This document shows, piece by piece, positions 19,835-34,800 of a stretch of 64,000 nt of DNA. Every line of letters begins with the position of its first letter. Position 1 is the stretch's first letter. The position numbers and the translations under genes were made by a program. Below the pieces are notes generated by a model. The model was given only the letters and a program-made list of their open reading frames with translations. It did no database searches and was not told the origin of the DNA. This DNA comes from Caecitellus pseudoparvulus (Eukaryota; Bigyra: Bicosoecida): positions 124,001 to 188,000 of the forward strand of contig CBFFRQ010000068.1 of NCBI GenBank assembly GCA_965644315.1, given 5' to 3'.

Positions 19835-22800
19835 TCACGATGACTGCCAATCAAGTCCTTCTTGAACCATCTTCATATTTGCCAGCACATGTAAGTGCCC
19901 TCCTGCTGGGTGACCTGTTGCGTCGTAGCCGCTGCTGGCGCAGTCAACATACGCCTGGTACGCGCTTTGGCAAGAGGGCGAAGACTTCATGGCCGTGAGT
20001 GTGTTGCTGGCCAGCTGCCCGATGCGATCCATGGCATCAATAACACCAAGGCAGAGCAGCCGCAGCTCTGGGTCCAAGCCGAACCCAGGGCCGTTGTTTG
20101 TAGCACTGCCAACAAAGCGGCCAACATGTCTGAGCACCGCAGCAGCCGGCCCTGCGTAAGCAGCATCAGCCAGTGCAGGATGGAAGTTCACGACCAGCAC
20201 TGTCGTCCCAGACATGGCGTCATCAGAGAGAAGGTGCGTGAACGACATCAGCATGCGCTGTGCCACCTGCTGCGCACATGCCATGCCTCGAACCGACTGC
20301 ACTCCACGCTGCACCGCCCACAACGCTGATTCTGCACTGTGCGCGTCTGCCGGCGGAGCAGGGACATACTCAGCAGCTTCAACATGGTCAATGCCACGAG
20401 GAGGTGCTGCAAAACCGGCCACTCGCTTGACGGTGTGCTCCCCGGCTTCTGCCCAACCCACCCCCGCTGCCCAAGGGTAAGCGGGTGATGCATCCTCACT
20501 GGGAGAGGGGCCTTCTGTGCATCGCCAGCTGTCTACAATACCCCGGTGTTCCTGTATCAAGCTAGGGAAAAGAGTGTGCTTCAAGGGGATGGGGCAGTGC
20601 ACCTCCCGCAGCCCAAAGACGTCAGAACAGCCGACAGCCCAGTCAAAAGCCGCGATGGCCGTGTCAGGCAGCGCCTGGAGATCCGCTGCCGAGCACGGCA
20701 CCCCCGCAAGCCGCCCAGCCAAAGCCACGGCATTTGTGTTGGGGTACAGGGCCCCAAGGGCTGTGGCAGCAATGAAGACTGTGTCTGCTGCTGCGCTGGT
20801 TGCGAGAGTTGCTGCAGCCACATCCCGAACAACATGCTGCAGCAGCGCCATTGCCGTGGCACGCGGCACAAGAATGCCGGAACTGAAGGTGTCCTCACTT
20901 CCATGGCAGAGGAAGTCTGCTGGCAGCGCACCCTTTGCAAACAAGGGCACAGAGCCATCCTCGTTGCTGGGAGTGTACGCAGCGATGCGCACGAGCTCGT
21001 CTGCTGCAGCTGCAGCTGGCCCCGGAGCAGTGCCAAGGAAGGGAGCCAAGTGTGCCAGCATGCCAAGGCTAGGTCCGACGCAGAGATGAGACAGGGCAAG
21101 GTGAACCAGCAGGGGACCCAGGGCTCCGCCGTCTAGCAGCTGGGCTGCAACTTGCGAGCGGACTGGCGCCGTGCAGCCTGTCAGCATGCGCAGGAGCAGG
21201 GCGTACGCGCCACCATCTGAGAAGCCTGAAGCGACCACGCTCACCCGTACACTCATGTGGAGGCTTGTGAGGCACCGATCTACAAGGCTGCGGCGTTGGC
21301 TTTCCACCAGCTCAGCTGAAATCCACTCGTTGATCCACGAGAATCGAAGGCCTGGCATGGGGACCTGTGTCGGCGGCGTCAGCGCCGTTTCCATCATGAA
21401 TGCAGCCTGCGTCGTGACGTCGCCCAGCGCGGCGTCAGAGGAAAAGCCGTGCAGGACTGCGCCTGCGTATCTTGCCATGATGTTTCCCATGTGAGCTGCC
21501 TGGTCGCAGTTTCCTATGTCCCACACCGACAAGCACCGCTCAAAATAGTGCTCATCGCGCCATGTGTCCCGCAAGCGTGGCGACCAAGGGAGGAGTGCAA
21601 CGGCAACATGCAACGCCCTGAGGAGATGCTGAATCTTGGCCCCCAGGGCAAACGATAGCCTTGTCGCAGGGTCCGAAGCGGCCGCCGCTCTGATCATCGA
21701 CAGGCCGTCGGAAGGGCTCTCAGCCTGAAGACCGAGTGTTGCTGCCAAGGCTTGCAGCTGAGGGGAGTAGGTAGGTTGCGAACTTGCACTGCATGCCTCG
21801 CTGACCGGGTCAAGTCCGACATTGGCCAAGCCAGCGGAGGGGAGCGAGTCTGCCTCGGCTTGCGCGCCTGCCATGTGCAAGTACTGGCGGAGGAGCCGAA
21901 CAGATTGCTGTTTGGACTCTTCTGTGCCTGGCTGTTCATCAGGAAAGTCAATGAGAGCAAGGCAAACTTCCTGCCAGCTAGCGCCCAGCTGCTCTTCCAA
22001 TTGGTGCCCCGCTGCATGCCCAACTGCACAGGCAAGCTCCGCAGACCCAAGAAGCGCTGTCAGCAGAAAAGCCATGGCTGTCATGGACGGGTTAAAACCG
22101 CTTCCCCCCAAGGGAGCATCTCGCACGAACGGGCAGAGAGGCTGGCCACTCATGTATAGGGAGATGGCCTTGGACAGCACAGGGCTAGAGGAGGAGAGGG
22201 CTAAGCCGGTGGCCTCAGAGCCTCCATGTGAAAACAAACGGAGCATCCCAAGGGTGGGGGTCGGGCCTCCCACAGTGTGTTCATGCTCAGGACCACCTAG
22301 AAGCACCGACACGGCATCAGGGTGTCCCAAGTGTGCCGCAAGCACAAGCAGCGCCGCCTGCGTGTTGTGGTCGGTGCCGAAGCCGTGCAAGGCAGACGAG
22401 AAGGTGTCCACAGGCATCCCGAAGCACTGAAGCGGGCTTGGGGTCCCGCTTCCGACCCGAAGAATGAGCGCTGTCTTCACCATTGATGCTGCGATGGCTT
22501 CAGCGGTGAGACGTTTCAGAGCCGCGTGCAAGGCCACGGAGGCGGCTTGCCCAGCCGGGCCTGGTTGACATACAAGTGCAGCCAGCAAGACAGAAAAGAC
22601 CCCAAGCCGGCTGCCGTCCTTTCGGGCAATCATTGCAGCGAGGGCAGCAGACACGCGCGCTTGCATAAAGGCATGGTTTGAAACCTCCATGGCTTGCCTT
22701 GTCGCAGGCCCAAGAGCCTGCAGTGTCTGTCGCACGTCGTCCCTGACTGGGCCAGCGCACCCGCTAATGCCATCGAGCCCTAGTGACACGCCGCGGGGGC

Positions 22801-25800
22801 CTTGGTGGGCACCAGATGCGGAGGGCGTCCACCACACAGGGTTGAGGAGATGCGGTTGAGATAGGATTGGGGCCGGGAGCACGTGGGCTGCTTCAGCAGG
22901 ACCACAAATCAGGGCAGTCGCCAGCTCACCTAGCTTCGTGACCATCAGCAAGCTCAGTGTCCCGAAGGAGAAGTTCGAAGAGAACATGCCTTGCAGCAAT
23001 GAGCCAAGGCGCTCAAGTTCAGGCCCCATTTCAGCCGATTCGGGCATCCCGGCAGCAGCTGCCATTTCCGGCCCCTGCAGGGCCTCCTCTCCAACCGCTC
23101 TAAAGGCATTCATGTGACACTCCAGGGCCACAAACTGGAGTGAGAAGCTCAATACAGATGTCAGCGACACGTGACGGAGGAAAATATGCACCCCGTAGCC
23201 ATCTGACAAGCAAGTGGTCAGGGCCGCCAGCGCACTCAATTGCAGCAAAGGCATGTCCCCGTACGGATACGAGTCGAGGGCGTAACGCTCAGCCAAGGCA
23301 GCGTCACTGGAGCCATGCGGACCAGAGTCCCGCAGCTGCTCTGCGACGCCTGTGAGCACCTCGTACAGCTTCCCCCGGGCAACTTCCCACAAGACATGCT
23401 CGCGGTATGCTGCTTGCTGCTGCTTGCTCACCAACAAAGGCTCAAGTTCGTGCCAGCCCGTCAGCTGGTCCGAAAAGGCCGGAGGACTTGAGCCCACCTG
23501 CGGTTCGGCACTGCGCAATGGCACTCCCTCAACTCCAGCACGCTCATAGGCTTGAGTGCGAGTCAAGTACGGGACGCGCAACCTCAACGCGCGAGCGCCA
23601 ATCGGGAGACCAGCTGCAATCGCCAGCATCGCTGCAGCACCGCCTCCGAGCCCAAGATACTGAAGCTGCATGTCACCAGACTCAGCCCTACCAAGCAGAG
23701 AGCAGACACTTTGCATCACTTCAGGGACCAGGAGGGATGCCAGAGGCGCAACTGGTGATGGCGGAGCTTGCTCTGCCACCACTGCTTGGGCAATGGCATC
23801 GGCTTCTTGGGGCGTCGGAGACCCAGCGGTGGCCAACGCGCTTTCAACAGCCCAAGATGCTGCCAGCACTTCATTCACTGCCGCTTGCCACCACTCCGCC
23901 ACACTCAAGCCAAGGCAGGACTTCATGGCCAGTTCCAGTGTCTTTGTCCACTCTGTAAAAACTGCTGAAGCGTCGAAGGGTGCCTCCTCATGCACAGCAG
24001 TGACAATTCTGGCCGCCACGCCAAGGCTCTCAGCACCAGGCAACAGTCCGAGATGGAGCGCAGTTGCATCGCCGGCCCTCCCTGTTGCGAGAAGCCGCCC
24101 AGCAGCTGATTGAGCTTGCTGGCAGCTCCACGCACGTTGCAGTTGCTCCGGCAAGTCGCTCGGAGGGTCTGGTACGCCGTAGGAGCGACTGCCAGCATCC
24201 GCCTCCGCACCCAGCAGCTCTTGGGCGCTCTGGAGGAGCTCAGCACGCGAAGCCAGCCTTGACCGATCACAAAACAGCGCCGACATGCCGCAGCTCAATG
24301 CCAAGCCTGTGACCTCGGGCAGTCCAAGGACTTCACCCAGCACAAACATGCGACACACAAAGTCTCCAGTCACGGCCCAGTGATGAGGCCCAAATTCATC
24401 TTGCACGAGCAGTCGGAGCAGGGGGAGCAGCAGCTTTAGCGGAGTTTGGAAGGCTTGCAAGTTAGGTGGGAGGTGGGCTAGTGAGCTGCTGGCTGCACCT
24501 CGCAGAGACTGGCGGCTGGGGGCGGACACGTCCAGAATGGGCAAGTTCTTCACAAGAACCCACACTTTCTTACAAAGCCTCGTCCAAGTTCCAAGGGTAT
24601 GTTCACTTTCTGCATCCTGCAGCTCCAGCCACGTGCTGCCCGCCTGAAACTCGCCCTCAGCTCTCTCGTCCTGAGGCACACGGGCATGCTTCTCTGGGAG
24701 TGTAGCGGGCGGGCTCAAAGGAGGAAGCGTGCTGGCACCATCAGCAGCCTCAGGCTGAGCAGCTGCAACTGCTGCGGCCAGCAGCTGCTGAGAGCCGTTC
24801 AGCACGTCGCAAACTGTGGCCAGAGCTTGTGAAAGCGAATTTGGAGTCCACAAGTCACCCATCTCCAGCTCCACAGCAATGTGCGTACTCCCCGCAGACT
24901 TGAGCACAAAGAACTTGGCACCGCATCGTTGCAGAACGCAAGAGAATGGATGCCCGAACAAAGTTGACATCATCCTCCTGTACTGGTGCACGCTACTTGA
25001 GGGCATCGGTAGGGGCGACGTGGGGATGAACACCATTTGCAGCTTCAGCGCAGGCCCTGGCATTCCTCGGCGGCTTTCTCCGTCCCACTGCAGGTGAATC
25101 CGAAGCTCACCATCAACCAGAGGGTGCTGACAGCCGATGCCGTACCGAAAGCTCTTCCCTGTCGCGTTGAGCAGCGTGGTTGGGCTGGCGATTCCTGTGC
25201 GTTTCACCACATGAGCGAAGAGGACTTCGGCAATCCACCGTTGACCAGCAAGCCCCGAAGCCATCGTCCCTAGCCCCATCGTCACTGCCTCAGCGTGGTG
25301 CCACAGGAGCTTGTTACCGAGGAAGGGCAGCCAGCCACTGTGTACAGAGACATCGGGAGACCCAAGGCGGCCAAGGTTCTGCCTCAAAATTCGTGCAACA
25401 GCTGCAACCGTACCTCCATCACCACTGACCACGTTTCCGCTGTCAGGATCCACCAAGATGTGCGCCGCGGCCATGATAGTCGAGATGCCGAGTCTAAGCA
25501 AACGCGTGAAGGCGACTGCGAGGAAGCACTTTTCCTGCACGTTTGCATGGTGGCACGCCGGTAGACTGTAGGTTTGGCCGATCCAGGCTGCCCTGCCAGG
25601 CTCTGCGGATGACGTGGGACCTTCTGCCCCGACAATGGCGACAGTAACGCCAGCCTCAGCCAACAAATGCATGAGAAGTGCCTCTTCCCGAGGATCGTCC
25701 GGGACGGGGCAGACCTTGCAGCCAAGTGCAACTGTCAGCGCAGTCAAGCTGACATGGACATCTACTCCAGACCCGAACATGTCTGAGCAAACAAAATGCG

Positions 25801-28800
25801 TCGTCCCTGGCCCACTTTGCACATCGAACGGGTGTGGTGCCTGTGCCAGACCTGGGTCTGAAGCACAGAAGGACCGAATGGCGTCCATGAACATGCTGCC
25901 GGTCAGCATGCCAGCTTCGGAGGAAGCAGACGGCACCGTCAGCGCACTTGTGCAACGGTTCAGAGCTTCCTGCAGCGGCTTCAGCATATTGCCAGAATCT
26001 TCAGAGGGTCCGGCTCGCAGGCATTGCAGGGCAGGAAGGGTGATGGAGGCCACGGTGAGTGTCATGGCTTGATTCTGAGCCGCAGCGCTCAGGGCGGATA
26101 CGGAAAGGGACTTGGCCGATCCCAGCAGCGGCGAGGCTGCGCCTGCAGCCAGTGACCAAGCCAACGCTCGATCAAACAGGAAAGATGCCCCTTGAGAACC
26201 CGCCACCGACAGCTGCTCACTCACCCCCCTGGCACTCTCTCCAAACGCTCCCAGTCCTGCGTGCGCGCTGGCGTATGCCAAGCTCGCAGTCCCAACCAAA
26301 GCACCATGCAAGATGCTGCGACGTATGGGATGCAGTGCTGAGTCCCGTTGATCAGCCAGACCGCCGGAACTGAGCGAAGATGGAGCATCGTCCGTCTCTG
26401 CATCGCCCACAGTCAGGCCGGAGGGGCCCAGGACAGCCCAAAGCATGAGCATGTCTGACGGGCGAGTTGTCATACTACCGAAAGCCGCTTCGTTGGTGTA
26501 CTTTGTGAACCAAGCAGCCCTTGCCTCAGCGTTCGATGATGTGGCATCGACACACGAGCCGAGAACTGATGACAAGTACTCCCCGGTGGCAATGTTTAGA
26601 GGCAGGATGCTGGAGACAGCTTGCCAATGTGCCGTGAACACCACACTGCATGCAGCGAAGCACCCCCTGCCAGGGTCAGCAGTTCGGGGCATGACGGGTG
26701 GAGATTCGGCAGAAAGCAGCTCCTTGCTAAATGCCGTGGGCAAGTGCAGCTTGGTGCTGGGCACGTCGCCTCCGCTGCTCCCCTCCAGCGACGCAAGGAA
26801 GGCCTGCTCAGCCTGCCACTGTGGAAAACAGCTCTGAGAGGCATCGTCAGGTTCAAGGCCTATGGCTCCGACGCCACTCTCGAAATCGCCGAGCTCCCTG
26901 GAGTTGAAAAGAGGTACGCGCTCTAGGGAGTGCTCCGCTGGTACCATTGCCTGCACCGCAAACATTCCCTCCAAGAGAGGCATGCAGGCACTTACCCCTG
27001 TTCCCGGAGACACCTCTGCAATGCTTTGTAGTGCGGGGGGCTTCAAAGAGGCCAAAGCCCTATTCTGAAGCATAGCGTTGCCATCTGGACCACACACACG
27101 GTCCATCATCAAGGCCATGGCAAGCATGAAGGAGCTGGTGAACCGCACAGAGGGCGGGCCCAAGGCAAACTGGCCAACCGCCTCAGGAGTCGTCGGGTTC
27201 TGCTTGGCGTACACTTCCGGTCCGCACACGGGAGGCGTATGGCAGAGGGCCTGCCGTGACGCAGCAATTCTTCGGTGGATGAGAGACTGCAGTGCATGCG
27301 CAGATACAACACTGTCGATCACGCCCAATGCAGCAGTCGGCTGGCCAGGCACCTTGCTCCAGCTACCCCAGCACCCACCGATGACAGCTGCCCACGCAGC
27401 TCCCCTACAAGGCTGTGAGAGTTCAGCACGTGCCAGTTGCTCCATCGCAGGGGACAAGGGGGCGCCAAAGAGCGTGTCACAAGCTGCAGCGGCAATGCAA
27501 GCGCTCTGCGCAACGACACTTTCCGTCGACCAACGAGTGGCACTGCCCCCGCTGGCATTCTGCTGACTCCCACTTGTGGCCAGGGCTGCTCCGGCCATCA
27601 GTGAACTCAAACTGCGAAGCGTGTTGGATGCCTGAATCGCGGCCGTGCACTGCCAAGCAGTATCATCCCCGAGTTGAGACCTCAGATACCGTGCTGCCCA
27701 CGTTGGGCAGCGCTCCGGATGCAGAGCACCGCTCGCTGCTGCCTCAGAAGTCACCCGAGCACCCTCGCTGACAACTCGCAGCCAGTTTGGGTTGCAAAGG
27801 GACCCAGCTGTTGCCATGCGCCCCAGAGCGCGGGAAAGCGCCATGCAAGCGGCAGACGGGAGGTGCCCACAGAGTTGACTGTGAGCGTCAGCCCAAGGGA
27901 CCACGCTAGTCGGGCTCTGCCGGGTGAACATAAGCGCACGCACGACGTCAGATGCCCCTTTGCACATAGCGTCAACATCTGCGAAAGCCAGGCCCGGGAG
28001 AGCAGCAGGCACACCCTCTTGGAGCAGGTTGAGGCCTGCCGGGTCAGAGACGAACTCTTGAGGTGCGTTTGGAGGCAAGCCAGGCAATGGGGTGGAGCCA
28101 TCGCCTCTGTTCATCAAGACACTTGCTGTGTGTCTGAACCACCTGAGCTTCATATGGCCTCCCACGCAGCGGGATCTCAAGCGCTCCAGGGCCTCTGTCA
28201 ATGGTTCAGACTCCCCTGGAGGAGACTGCAGGTCCTCTGGCAAGTGCTTTTGCGACAGCTCTGGAACAGCGGCAAGTGCCTGGGCAGTCAACTCTTGTGT
28301 CCAGTGAAATCTCCCAACTGCAGTCAGTGCCGCGAGAGCATCGCTGGCATGTTGCACTGCAAGGTCTGGGTCAGCCACGCTCATCGTGGATGCTGCAGTG
28401 AGAATCTGCGAGCGCAGGCAGCTGATCGCACCCAATTCTGCCTCTGGATCAAACAGCGCAACCTTTACCATTCGCTGCAACTTCACGGCGCCTATGGCGG
28501 ACAGGAGCGCGGTGTGCACGGCACGCGTGATTTTCTCCTCAGCAAACGGCAGCCGTTGCAACACATCCAGGGAAAGCGATGCTCGAAGCTCTGCACATTG
28601 CATGGGCTGCAGTCTGACTTTGAAGGAGGGATCAGGCTTGCCCCATACTGCTGCCGGAGTGGCAGAGGCCTGCTTCCGGAGCAGCACAGCTGCATCAAAC
28701 AAAGGTGTGCGCCAGTGACCTGGAACACCAGCCAAGGCCAAGCGTGCTTGCTCTTCCTCGGTACGCTCGCCAGCGTCGCTGGTCGCTGGCACTGCTTCAG

Positions 28801-31800
28801 CTGGAACATCTTCGCCGTCGTCGTCTTCTTCCTGTGAAGCATCATCATCTGAGTCTGCGGCACTTGGAACTGCAAAATGTCCTCCTTCAGAGACCTGCGC
28901 GCCTGAAGCGGCGCTCTGCACCACATGCGCTGCCCTGTTCAATGCTTGCAAGGGATCCAGCTGGTGTAAGTGCGTTGCTGCTTCTTCAACAACCGCACAA
29001 ACTGCGCTGTTCTTCTGCTGCAATGCGCCAGCCAACTCCTCAGAGAGCCCAGCAGCGAGCACAGTGCGTTCGCCTTCCGTTGCAACATCCGAATCAGCAA
29101 GGTTGGGCTTGAGAGCGACGCCGACATCAGCGAGCTCCAGCAAACCCTGGCTCCAGGACAACAGTGTCTCAGTGGCCTCACGAAGCGCACAGAGCATGGA
29201 AACCTGCTCTGTTGGTGTGCTCCCGAAGCACAGCTCAGGCAAACACGCTGCGGTGTCGGGGGCAACGACGTCTGCCAAGACGCTTGCTGCATGGGCCAAG
29301 GCAGGCAGAAGCTGCAGGCTGTGAGATCCAAAAGCACTCTGGGCACACACAAGCGCATCCAAAGCCGTTGCCAGCCGAGCGAAGCAAGCAGCTTCAGATT
29401 CATGGCCAGGAAGGCATTGGGAAATCTTCAGCAAGGCTGTGGCAACAATGGGAGAGCCCCAATCCTCACCTGCACACAGCAGTGCTTCATAGGCAGCCGC
29501 GTATGCACGCAGTGCTGACTGGTCGTGCCCGTCCGTGTCCAACTCGCCTGGGAACTCTTGGAGGTCTGATTGTGCCATGCGTTGCATGGCGCGCCGGGAG
29601 AAGCCAAGAGTGTGAGCCTCAAGTGCCCCATCGATGGAACTCTCGGTGTCTTTACTCTGCATGGCGTCATCGTACTTTGCCATTGTGATGCCAACATGCA
29701 CGGCATGAACTTGGCCAGACGTGGGGGCAAGCAAGCCGGCAAGGTGAGACTGAGCATCCCAGACAGCAGTGGGCGCAGGATCCGGTGCCTTGACAGGGTC
29801 GTGAGATTCCGTGCTTGGGAACGAGTGCAGTCCCAGGGAGCGCCACTTCTTCTCCCAAGTTGCGCGGCTCCGTTTGGCGATGGGGGCAGTGCCCTCCAGC
29901 AAGTCTTTCAGCGGTGTCCCACATGTTGGGGCGTGCGTGCCACAGAAACGGCTGAGCGGCGCAGCGCGCCATGCTGAAGATGCCAAGGTCCACTTTGCAG
30001 CGGGGGGCAAAGCCGCAGTCTCATCTACTCGCTGCCCCGCGTCAACCCACAGCTCAATTAGCCCTCCACCAGGCAGCGTGGCCAAGAAGCTCTCAAGGTC
30101 TCGCTCTGGGCGCACATCCATCTTGCCCGCTGCAGTGCTTTCCAGCTGGACTTGGATCTGGAGCTGCTCAGGCAGCGGAAACAACGAGCCAAGGGCAGGA
30201 GATGAGAAGCCTGCATCGAAGGTCGCATGAATGGACTCCAGCAACTCCTCGCGTTGCACCGAGTACGAAGACATGGCCTCCACAGCAGCCAGCAGCCCCT
30301 CACTCAGGCCTGCACCATCAAACTGCCCCCCTTCCGCCTCAGCGTTCGGGAGAACAGCACAGCCCCACGCAGAGCCGGCCCTCTTGAGAGCGGCTAGGGC
30401 ACGGGCAGCGCACTCTTCAACTTGCGCGTCGTGACGGGAGCTTCCTGGAAGCATGTCTCGAAGCGCTGCAGACAGCCCTAAATGCTCACTCGGTGTCGTG
30501 CGCTGAGAATCAGCGGCTTGCGAGGCGTCGGGGGTGCAGCACACTGCTCCCCACCGCCTGTTCTTGGCAAGAAAGCTGGTCAAATCAGACTCAGTGCAGG
30601 TGCGGCGCTGCACACGAAGCGCATCTCCAAGGCTTAGCAAGGTGGACGCATACTGTGACGCATAGCCCCAAGATGCGGAAACCTGCCCGAGTGCCACAAC
30701 GCAGAGCTTTGCTGCTTCCTGGTGCTCCATGCCACGAATGAGCAAGTTGCTTTGGGACGCAATGATGGGCACTAGAGGGGACTGGGAGCCAAAGACAAGC
30801 GAGGCGGCTGGCATGGAGCCAGCACACACTGCACTCTCAACCAGTGAGTCATACTTTGGAGATGATTGGTGTGATATAGGGGCACCATGGAAGGTGACGT
30901 TCCTTCCCTCAGTCATGCTGGGCCAAGCAAGGAGCCCACCAAACAGCAAGCCACGTCCTTCGTCAGGAACCAAGTGTGAGGCGGATCTGAGATCGGCGGC
31001 TGTCCAGCCTTCCTTGGCAGCCGCGCAATCGGCCGGGAGCTCGTCCTGCTCAAGGGTTGGCATGGGCAGCACAGCGGAGGGGCGGGCTGGCGTCTCCGCC
31101 GAGCGTAAGGCGCTGACTTGTGCGGCGCCTCTGTCAACGACAGAATCATGGGGCCATGCTGGCGGCAGGGTTTTCGCCGCATGCCCAACGCGTTGAATCA
31201 AATCTGATTGGGTTTGTCGCAGAGCCGAGGAAAGCAGGTGCTGCTGCTGCAAACAAAAGGGCACAGTCGCGGCAGCCGTGGGCAGCTCGAAAGCCACTCC
31301 CAAGGCTGCACTTACACTGGTCCCCCACAGGTCGAACCCCAGCAACTGCGGAACCCGCGACAAGATTGACATTCGCTGAAGAATACCGGTGGTGTGATTT
31401 GCAGCTGAAACTGCAGGCAAGTGAACTGAGCTAAATGGCGCAGGCAAGCCATAGGTAGCCGCAAGGGGCACGTGGTGACGGGCGCCGAATGGAGAGTGGT
31501 GAATGCTTTGCAGCCAAGACGCAGAGTTCAGGTGCCAAGCTTGCCCTTCGACGTGCTCCCAGACCTTCCCAGCACTCTCCATCCCATGCGTGCCCAAGTA
31601 AGGCAGGTCCGCCGCGAACAAAGACAGGTCCGCGACGGCTTGCTCAACCAAGCGCGAGCCCGTGTCACTGAAGGCTTCCCGGGACACCGGCGAAAAGAGG
31701 TAGGGGACAGGGGCGACAGGGATGGCAGGTCGTCGTGCAAGGCCCGCCTCGACAGGCAGCTGAGTGTCCAAAGATGGATGCATGGCGCTTGCGCACGCAA

Positions 31801-34800
31801 CGGCCATCGCCATATGCTCTGAAGCCGACTGGGCACCTGCAATAAGTGCTTCTTTTCCAGATACAAGCATCGCAACGTTCTGGCAGCCCGCTCGAGACAA
31901 GGCTGGCACGTTCAGCGGGGTCGCGGTCAAGGAGGCTCGCCAAACTGAGTTTGATACGGCCAATGAGCCACACCTGGCGACCCAGCCAAGACGAAAGATC
32001 CACTCCATGTGCTTCAGCCACCGTGCGCGCTTCTTTACATGCTCAAACTGACTCGACACTTCTGGCGGAAAGTGACTCGCCTTCAGTCCATGCCACAAAT
32101 GGCGCCTGTTGGACACATTGTCCTGCACACGAGCGTGGATCTCAGCTGGCTCCAAGCGGCCACCTTGCTCAGGGCCTGCATCTTCGTCCTCTGCATCGGC
32201 CATGGTAACGTCAACGCAGACGAATACCTTGTGCGAGCTGAAGAGGGGCAGTGGGTGGGTGGATGCCCACTGAAATGCTTCGATCGCGGCCTTGGCTTGG
32301 GAGTCCCTTGCAGCTCCCAGTCCGCCCCCCAGCTCTTGGCCGGGTCCGCTTTCAGCTGCAAAACCTGACATGCCGGGGCTGGGCAGGACTTGCTTCGCAG
32401 AATCACTGATCCATCTTAACGCACCAGTGATTCCATTGTGCAGTGGCCCCTTCACAGTTGCTGCGACTGGCCCCCGAACACCCTCCACAGCCTGCAGCCA
32501 GTCAATGGACGGGTGAAAGTCCCACTGCAAGTGAACTTGAAGGGCTTGCATGAAGACAGTCAAGCCATCCAAGGACACACGCGGGTCAGACCCAGGCAAG
32601 CCAAGGGTGACTTCCGGGCCATAAAGCTGCCGAATAAGCGCCGGGAGTGCAGCAAGCCACCACCCTGACCCTGTAACGCGGCACCAATCTGGCCCATGAC
32701 CACTCTCACAAGCTGAGCCAGTTCCAAGTAGGCTGCCTTCTGACGGAATGTGCGCTTCAAGGTCTTGGAGGACGCTAGCAGTCAAGGCGGCCTTCCGAAG
32801 ATCCACAAAGTGATCGTCAGAGCCAAACAGCATGTTGAAGAAGAGGATACACCGAGTGGAGAAGGCAGCTGTCAAAGCTGAAGCAGCCAGCTCGGCAGAG
32901 TTGGCCGAGACGGCTTCGAAGTTGCCATCACTGGTCATTGAAATAACGGCATTGCACCAGTCCTCGCGGGACTGCTTGGTCAGCTCAGCCACCGACCCAT
33001 TTTCTCCCTCTTCAAACCACTCCTCAAATGCAGCCTCCACCGTCACGCGGACAGCCGCGCGGAAAAGCTCAAGAGTCGGAAACAGACCGTACTCTTCAGG
33101 GATCCCCACTTTCTGCGGGAAGTTCGGTTCTTGAATGCTCAGGGAGGCGTCCACCTTCAAGCCATGGGATACGAGGGCGGTGTGGTACTCTGACACGGCC
33201 GAATGTTCCATGAACTTTGACCACAGGCGCGAAAATATGGAGTCGCTCAGTGGGCCCAGGTCGCGGGCTGGTCGGTGGAGGTCACCCCTTCCCTTCTCCT
33301 TCAAAAAGACGTTTGAATACACCGCCTCGTCAGTCGCAAGCACGCCAGGAGGGGCAGCGCAAGCATGGGGCCCAATCTTGGCGTCGATGGCCGCCCACTG
33401 GCTTCGAATGCACTGCTTAAGGTCTTCTTGCAACCGCCCAGCTTGAGGGCGATTTAGGCAGAGGTGTCTGGCAAAGGCTCGCTGCGATGCATGCGTCGCA
33501 CGGTGAGCCATGCTAGGGGACGGGAAAACGGCGGCATTCGCATGACCTGGAACCGGCACAGCACCCTCTTGCAGTGCCTCCTCAAGGGATGACGACCCAG
33601 TTCGTGTGCGAGCAACTGCTTGCGCATCTGAAAGCACAGCCAACCCCAAGGACTGCACCTGGCTGCGGATTACCTGGCAAACCATGTCCAAGGCCAATCG
33701 TCGTTGGGCGCTCCCTGACGAGCAAGCAGCCTTGACAAGGGGAAGGTGAAGCTCGTCGAGTCCGAAACGCTTCAGGCTTTGCATGAGAGCAGCTGGAGTG
33801 ACGGGGGCGATGGCACCAGCGTCCATGAGTGCGGCGAAGTCAGACACCGCCGTGTTCAGGGCTCCCTGCAGGCCAGCTTGCGAGGAGAGCACAGTTGAGA
33901 CAGCAGCTTCCGCTCTCCGAACTGCCCGACGAAGGGCCATGTTCGCATCGCTGACGAATTCAACTTGGGATTTCTCATGCTGCCCCCCCCCGCTGCCTTG
34001 CTCGCCTTCCAGCTGTTGAAGCCGTTCCGCTACGTGCATGAGCTCTTGCTGGAGGGCTTGCAGCTCTTCCATACTCTGCTGGGGGGGCTGCCCAGCCATC
34101 ATTGCTTGCTGGGCTTCCATCAAGACCCCTTGAATCTGCATGCCTCGTTGATGCAGCTGCGCCACCTGAGGCTCATCCGCGCCACCAGTGGGTTGGGCAC
34201 GCTCCTTATGCTTTTGCTGCAATTCCTGCATCTCCGCCTCTGCGAACGCGGGGACCAGCTGGCTGATCATGCGCATGGAAAGGTGGCCTGTCATGATACG
34301 GTGATGCCGATCTGGGCGTGGTGAGAGAGGGTCCAGCGGCCAGGCGAAGGCGGGCGCCCACCCCCACAGCAGCCCATCCGCTCCTCTGACTGCGGCACAG
34401 TGTTCAAGCCCACAGGCCTGCATGCCGCCCCTGTGCTGGAGCCAAGAGCGCCACTTGGACGTGGAAGCCTTCCCAGCTGGTGTGAGCGTCTGTGGCCAAG
34501 CGTCGATCTGGGCTCGCGCAAGCTCTCGGTGTTCAGGGTCGTCGAGAAAGGCAGCGCGAAAGTTGCGCAGCCCCAGCTGCGGGTACGCGAGGACAGGCAT
34601 ACCATTCCACTCAAAGACGCGGAACGGAATCAGGGATATTCCCGACTCAAGGGGCACTGCCCACCACAGCTTGGAAGCTTCTTCAAGGCAACCTGCGAAA
34701 TCAGGCACCAGCAAAAAGTGTGTCGATGCACCCGGCACCGTTCGAATGTCGGGAAACGTACGAAAAGCCCGCAGCACGGAAGGCGCATCGGACATGGCCG

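Noticed and set aside
27674-28837. Plus-strand ORF of 387 codons inside the 5,117-residue gene
   Set aside because: Antisense to a 15-kb continuous coding exon; its composition mirrors that exon and no family is recognisable.
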